Assembly: GCF_001881495.1 (NCBI RefSeq)
Contig: NZ_LUKY01000033.1
Location: forward strand, 519,533 to 583,532
Source: Candidatus Rickettsiella isopodorum
GTDB lineage: Bacteria; Pseudomonadota; Gammaproteobacteria; Diplorickettsiales; Diplorickettsiaceae
Direction: 5' to 3'
Length of the DNA stretch: 64,000 bases
Shown: positions 61,004 through 64,000 of the stretch, piece by piece
Numbering within the stretch: the first letter of the stretch is position 1
Layout: each line of letters begins with the position of its first letter
Program-made: the position numbers and the translations under genes
The notes under the pieces: model-generated
What the model was told of the DNA's origin: nothing
Database searches by the model: none
The model's input: only the letters and a program-made list of their open reading frames with translations

Positions 61004-62193
61004 AAGTTTGTTGATGAATGATAAAATTCATCGATGGTTTTAACTAAGCGTTGACAGATTTCATCCGCATCAGTTTCTTGTAGAATTAAAGCAGGTAAAA
61101 GACGGATCGTATTATTAGAAACAACGTTAAAAAGCAAACGATGTTTTAATCCAATTCTAGGAATATTACGACATTCAATATCGAGTTCAATGCCTATCAT
61201 GAGTCCTTGTCCCTTTATAGCAACGACATGTAGATGTTTAGCAAAACAATGTTGTAATTTTTTTATCAAATAAGCTCCTATTTTTTTTACATGTGCAGAC
61301 ATATTTTCTTTTTCTAAAGTTTTAATAACAGTGATGGCGACGGCACAGGCTAAGGCACTACCCGCAAATGTAGAACCATGTTTTCCAATGGGAAAAATAT
61401 TATTTGCTTTTCCACGAGAACAATAAGCGCCAATTGGAAAGCCATTACCTAAGGTTTTAGCAATCGTAACGATATCAGGAAAAATATGGTACGATTGATA
61501 GGCAAACCAAGGTCCGGTACGACAAAGGCCGGTTTGTATTTCGTCGAGTATCATAAGCCAATCATATTGGTCACAATAATTTCGAATAGCTTGTAAAAAA
61601 CGTGGTGTTGCTGCTGTAATCCCGCCATCTCCTTGAATCGGCTCTAACATAATAGCAATTATATTTTTTTTATGTTGCTTTATAGTATTTTCTAATGCAG
61701 CTACATCATTAAATGGGATATGAATAAAGCGCTCTAATAAAGGTTCAAAACCAATTTGTAAACGCTCACTACCCGATAGACTGAGAGTTGCCATGGTTCT
61801 ACCATGAAAGGCATTTTTCATGGCTAAAATGATGGGTTGTTCGATCCCTTTTTTGCGTGCATAAAGGCGCGTCATTTTGATGGCTGCTTCGTTAGATTCT
61901 GCACCCGAATTCGAAAAAAAAACTTGATCCATTCCCGATACACGTGCCAATTCAGAAGCTAATATTTCTTGTTCAGGAATATGGTAAGTATTAGATGTGT
62001 GAATTAACTTTGCAGCTTGATTGCAAATCGTTTCAGTGATGGCTGGATGGGCATGGCCTAAGCCACATACTGCGATACCTGCTAAAGCATCTAAATATCT
62101 TTCTCCTTGAATATCGGTAAGCCAAACTCCTGAGCCTTTTTCAAAGGCAATAGGCAGTCGATTTGGGTAAATAGGCATCAAGGCAGATGACAT
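61000..62193 (-). CDS. ArgD-like class III aminotransferase
   Basis: PLP-dependent acetylornithine / succinyldiaminopimelate-type aminotransferase. The PLP lysine is K246 (A-K-T-L-G-N-G-F-P-I-G), with D-E-I-Q-T-G-L-C-R-T-G near 213 and the G-S-T-F-A-G-S-A-L-A segment. 397 residues. The rest of the arginine pathway is not in the window, so the DAP role (lysine/peptidoglycan) is at least as likely. Confidence 0.9.
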   Translation of the reverse strand: MSSALMPIYPNRLPIAFEKGSGVWLTDIQGERYLDALAGIAVCGLGHAHPAITETICNQAAKLIHTSNTYHIPEQEILASELARVSGMDQVFFSNSGAESNEAAIKMTRLYARKKGIEQPIILAMKNAFHGRTMATLSLSGSERLQIGFEPLLERFIHIPFNDVAALENTIKQHKKNIIAIMLEPIQGDGGITAATPRFLQAIRNYCDQYDWLMILDEIQTGLCRTGPWFAYQSYHIFPDIVTIAKTLGNGFPIGAYCSRGKANNIFPIGKHGSTFAGSALACAVAITVIKTLEKENMSAHVKKIGAYLIKKLQHCFAKHLHVVAIKGQGLMIGIELDIECRNIPRIGLKHRLLFNVVSNNTIRLLPALILQETDADEICQRLVKTIDEFYHSSTNL

Positions 62194-62216
62194 AGCTATT
62201 TTCTCTGTTGTCTTAA

Positions 62217-62804
62217 TTATTTTTCGAAATTTTCAGCAATAAAACCCCAATTCACTACTTCCCAAAATTTCTCAAGATATTTTGGTCGTGCGTTGCGATA
62301 GTCGATATAATAAGCGTGCTCCCATACATCGCACGTAAATAAGCAGGATTTACGCTCACTCATCGGGGTTAAAGCATTAGCGGTGGTTTCTATCTTTAAA
62401 CCTTGTGCATCATCTTTGATTAGCCAAGCCCATCCTGAGCCAAATTGAGCAATAGCGGCCTTAACAAAAGCCTCTTTAAATTTGTCGACCGATCCAAAGG
62501 ATAGTTTAATAGCTTCTTCTAAAGGTCCTTTTAATTTGTTTTTAGATGCATCTGGCGTCATACAATGCCAATAAAAGGTATGATTCCAGACTTGAGCAGC
62601 ATTATTAAAAATGGGACCCGGAGGCGCTTTTTTAATAATATGTTCCAAGGATAAATCTTCAAATTCTGTACCGAGAATTAATTCATTAAGTTTATCAACA
62701 TAGGCTTTATGGTGTTTTCCATAATGATATTCTAAGGTTTCCTTCGAAATAACGGGAGCCAGGGCATCTAAGGCATAGGGTAAAGGGGGTAACTCGTGCT
62801 TCAT
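62217..62804 (-). CDS. sodB: Superoxide dismutase, Fe type
   Basis: Cytosolic iron superoxide dismutase (195 residues). The metal ligands lie in the Y-H-Y-G-K-H-H segment (first His), N-H-T-F-Y-W-H (second), and D-V-W-E-H-A-Y (Asp and His). With SodC at 19726 it covers cytosol and periplasm. It starts 215 bp from the divergent grxD. Confidence 0.96.
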   Translation of the reverse strand: MKHELPPLPYALDALAPVISKETLEYHYGKHHKAYVDKLNELILGTEFEDLSLEHIIKKAPPGPIFNNAAQVWNHTFYWHCMTPDASKNKLKGPLEEAIKLSFGSVDKFKEAFVKAAIAQFGSGWAWLIKDDAQGLKIETTANALTPMSERKSCLFTCDVWEHAYYIDYRNARPKYLEKFWEVVNWGFIAENFEK

Positions 62805-62983
62805 GGGAGTATCCTATTTTTATCGATTTGCTAAAATTGCTAACATCAGTTTAAAATCCAGCTAATAATAAGGCAAGCATTTAAATCAGGCTTACTGTAA
62901 GTTTTGTTTTGTGTAGTTTTTTGCATAGGAAATCTGAGCGTCATTTAGATAAAAAATAAAAACGACCTAACTGTAATAATAAA

Positions 62984-62998
62984 GGTAAAAAATTTACC
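62984..62998. promoter_or_regulatory. 15-bp dyad ahead of grxD
   Basis: GGTAAA-AAA-TTTACC is a dyad with 6-bp arms, 21 bp before the grxD ATG. It could be an operator or a short hairpin near the translation start. No known regulator site matches. Confidence 0.3.
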
Positions 62999-63019
62999 AA
63001 TTTTAAGCGAGGAAAATCA

Positions 63020-63343
63020 ATGTCTATTACTGAAATGAATACATTAGAAACAATCAAGCAACAAATTACAAAATATCCACTGATTCTCTATATGAAAGGG
63101 TCTCCAGAAAAGCCTTGTTGTGGTTTTTCTGCTCGAGTAGTACAAGTATTAAAAGCATGTCGTGTAAAATTTGCACATGTCAATGTACTGGAAGAGAGTG
63201 ATATACGCCGTGAACTCCCTCTCTATTCTAACTGGCCAACTTTTCCACAACTTTATTACAAAGGGGAGTTAATAGGAGGATGCGATATCATTGAGCAACT
63301 TTACAAAACGGGTGAGCTACAAAAAAAATTATCAGAAACTTGA
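63020..63343 (+). CDS. grxD: Monothiol glutaredoxin Grx4-type
   Basis: CGFS-type monothiol glutaredoxin for iron-sulfur cluster delivery. The active-site C34-G-F-S is preceded by an extra C33. W-P-T-F-P-Q-L-Y and G-G-C-D-I-I-x-x-L are the usual glutathione-binding elements. 107 residues. GAGGAAA lies ahead of the ATG. Confidence 0.96.
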   Translation: MSITEMNTLETIKQQITKYPLILYMKGSPEKPCCGFSARVVQVLKACRVKFAHVNVLEESDIRRELPLYSNWPTFPQLYYKGELIGGCDIIEQLYKTGELQKKLSET

Positions 63344-63431
63344 TTTAAATTGATTTAGCATCTATTTTCCTTTAATTGGTAAGTGTTCTTTGTAGGCTAA
63401 GGTAGTATGGCGTATTCTTATAATGAAACCA

Positions 63432-63460
63432 TTGACATAAGTCATGGTGTTCGGTATAAA
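63432..63460 (+). promoter_or_regulatory. Near-consensus sigma-70 promoter
   Basis: TTGACA (63432-63437) and TATAAA (63455-63460) are exactly 17 nt apart, the best promoter match in the window. Transcription would start near 63467 and no gene begins for about 480 bp, so the product is an untranslated RNA or a long leader. Confidence 0.65.
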
Positions 63461-63618
63461 ATGCAATAGCTATCGAGTCTTTCAAGATAAGCTAATTTCA
63501 GCACTAATAACAAAGTCTTGTACCTTCCAAATTGCTGAAAATTTAAAAAAACAAATATAATATCTGTAAAACGGTTCTGGTAAACCGCTAAGCAAGTCTC
63601 CGTTTAGAGTTTGCGAAA

Positions 63619-63639
63619 CTGTAAATTGTAAATTTACAG
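63619..63639 (+). other. Stem-loop with 9-bp perfect stem
   Basis: CTGTAAATT-GTA-AATTTACAG is an exact hairpin with a 3-nt loop, 150 nt past the predicted transcription start. Confidence 0.55.
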
Positions 63640-63650
63640 CGGTGCCAAGA

Positions 63651-63714
63651 CCAGGGTTGTTTAATTTTCGCCGATATCGCTTTTAAAGCAGGAATGGAAA
63701 TTAAACAGCCTTGG
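63651..63714 (+). other. Long stem-loop, 17 bp
   Basis: Arms CCAGGGTTGTTTAATTT (63651-63667) and AAATTAAACAGCCTTGG (63698-63714) pair fully if two G-U pairs are allowed, around a 30-nt loop. G-U pairing suggests that structure matters at the RNA level on this strand. One further A-U pair extends the base. Confidence 0.6.
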
Positions 63715-63858
63715 TAGGAAATAACAAGGGATAAATATAAGTAAATTGTTTTTTGAATTATTTTTATGAGCGTAGCATATTCCAACTTTTATCGGTGTGT
63801 TACGAGCGTAGAATTAAAGAAGTACTAGATTTTTGTAAAACTAATTTTTTGTTTGAGT

Positions 63859-63876
63859 CGGCAAACTAATTTGCCG
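63859..63876 (+). other. GC-rich stem-loop before the last gene
   Basis: CGGCAAA-CTAA-TTTGCCG, a 7-bp stem with a 4-nt loop, 71 bp ahead of the last start codon. No T-run follows, so it is more like a leader hairpin than a terminator. Confidence 0.5.
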
Positions 63877-63947
63877 GTAATTAAGAGAGCAAAAAATTTA
63901 GCTTTCAAACAATCTAATGTTGAGTTAACAACCTATTAAGGAGATGG

Positions 63948-64000
63948 ATGAGTATGAAACTCAAAGCGATTGTTGCTTCACTCGTAACACTAGGGCTTAG
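63948..64000 (+). CDS. Exported protein, N-terminal fragment
   Basis: Only the first 17 codons lie in the window. ATG 63948 or the in-frame ATG at 63954 begins M-K-L-K-A-I-V-A-S-L-V-T-L-G-L, a typical signal peptide start with Lys residues and a hydrophobic core. AAGGAG lies 10 nt ahead of 63954. The strong leader and signal suggest an abundant envelope protein, but the family cannot be read. Confidence 0.6.
   Translation, partial: MSMKLKAIVASLVTLGL

Larger units (their letters stand above)
63344..63947 (+). other. Structured non-coding region between grxD and the last gene
   Basis: About 600 bp without a convincing gene. It holds a strong promoter (63432-63460) followed by several stem-loops: AAACGG/CCGTTT (63569-63605), CTGTAAATT/AATTTACAG (63619-63639), a 17-bp stem (63651-63714) and CGGCAAA/TTTGCCG (63859-63876). 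This may be an sRNA gene, a long mRNA leader, or both. Confidence 0.55.

Noticed and set aside
63588..63785. 65-codon minus-strand open frame before the last gene
   Set aside because: It runs antisense through the long stem-loop and has no start signal or known motif.

Overview
The window is a gene-dense, AT-rich stretch of a gammaproteobacterial chromosome. Gene content and order (recA-recX, atpIBEFHAGDC-glmU, kdsD-lptCAB-hpf, ubiE-ubiJ-ubiB-tatA, engB divergent from cytochrome c4) are gammaproteobacterial. The low GC, a eukaryotic-type class I aldolase, a short ankyrin protein and the absence of rpoN and kdsC from their usual places suggest a host-associated member of the Legionellales (Coxiella/Rickettsiella/Diplorickettsia side). 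This placement is an inference from gene content; no rRNA or tRNA gene is present to confirm it.

Layout. 1-4084: end of a DprE1-like FAD oxidase, then prlC, recX and recA on the minus strand. 4317-7121: hldE-hldD (heptose for LPS) and a ComEA-like protein. 7349-8923: a cytochrome c5 and a class I aldolase. 9261-17650: complete F1Fo ATP synthase operon followed by glmU. 17724-25861: a host-attachment-family protein, an amidase, SodC, a LysR regulator, a DprE2-like reductase, AcnB and a YggS-type PLP protein. 25866-35522: a one-chain glycyl-tRNA synthetase, TypA, an unknown protein, the ubiquinone genes ubiE-ubiJ-ubiB, a TatA-like peptide overlapped by a stand-alone receiver domain, an ankyrin protein, and IspH. 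35573-41485: AqpZ, a pilin, SppA, ClpB and a YiiX-like hydrolase. 41573-46364: purB, hpf, lptB, lptA, lptC and kdsD on the minus strand. 46447-53178: an ABC importer (ATPase plus fused double permease), an OPT transporter, EngB and cytochrome c4. 53292-62804: a minus-strand run with a TPR-methyltransferase, SixA, HspQ, XthA, a CDF transporter, TusA, a PP-loop enzyme, a lipoprotein, a Cys/Met PLP enzyme, an ArgD-like aminotransferase and SodB. 63020-64000: GrxD, a roughly 600 bp structured non-coding stretch, and the start of an exported protein.

The genes are mostly housekeeping: envelope sugar and LPS export (hldE, hldD, kdsD, lptABC, glmU, the DprE1/DprE2-like pair), energy (ATP synthase, ubiquinone, cytochromes), and stress handling (SodB, SodC, ClpB, HspQ, XthA, RecA). 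The less ordinary material is mainly non-coding. The leader of the ABC importer (49506-49701) holds a strong minus-strand promoter, two copies of a 22-nt element, and a hairpin that would bury the ribosome binding site, arranged so that alternative pairings are possible. A 119-bp nested palindrome lies between sixA and hspQ. A 20-nt repeat occurs at four places, one of them inside an apparent in-frame insertion in sixA. A TTGACA-17-TATAAA promoter sits about 500 bp ahead of the last gene and is followed by a series of stem-loops. No IS element, CRISPR array, prophage, rRNA or tRNA was recognised.
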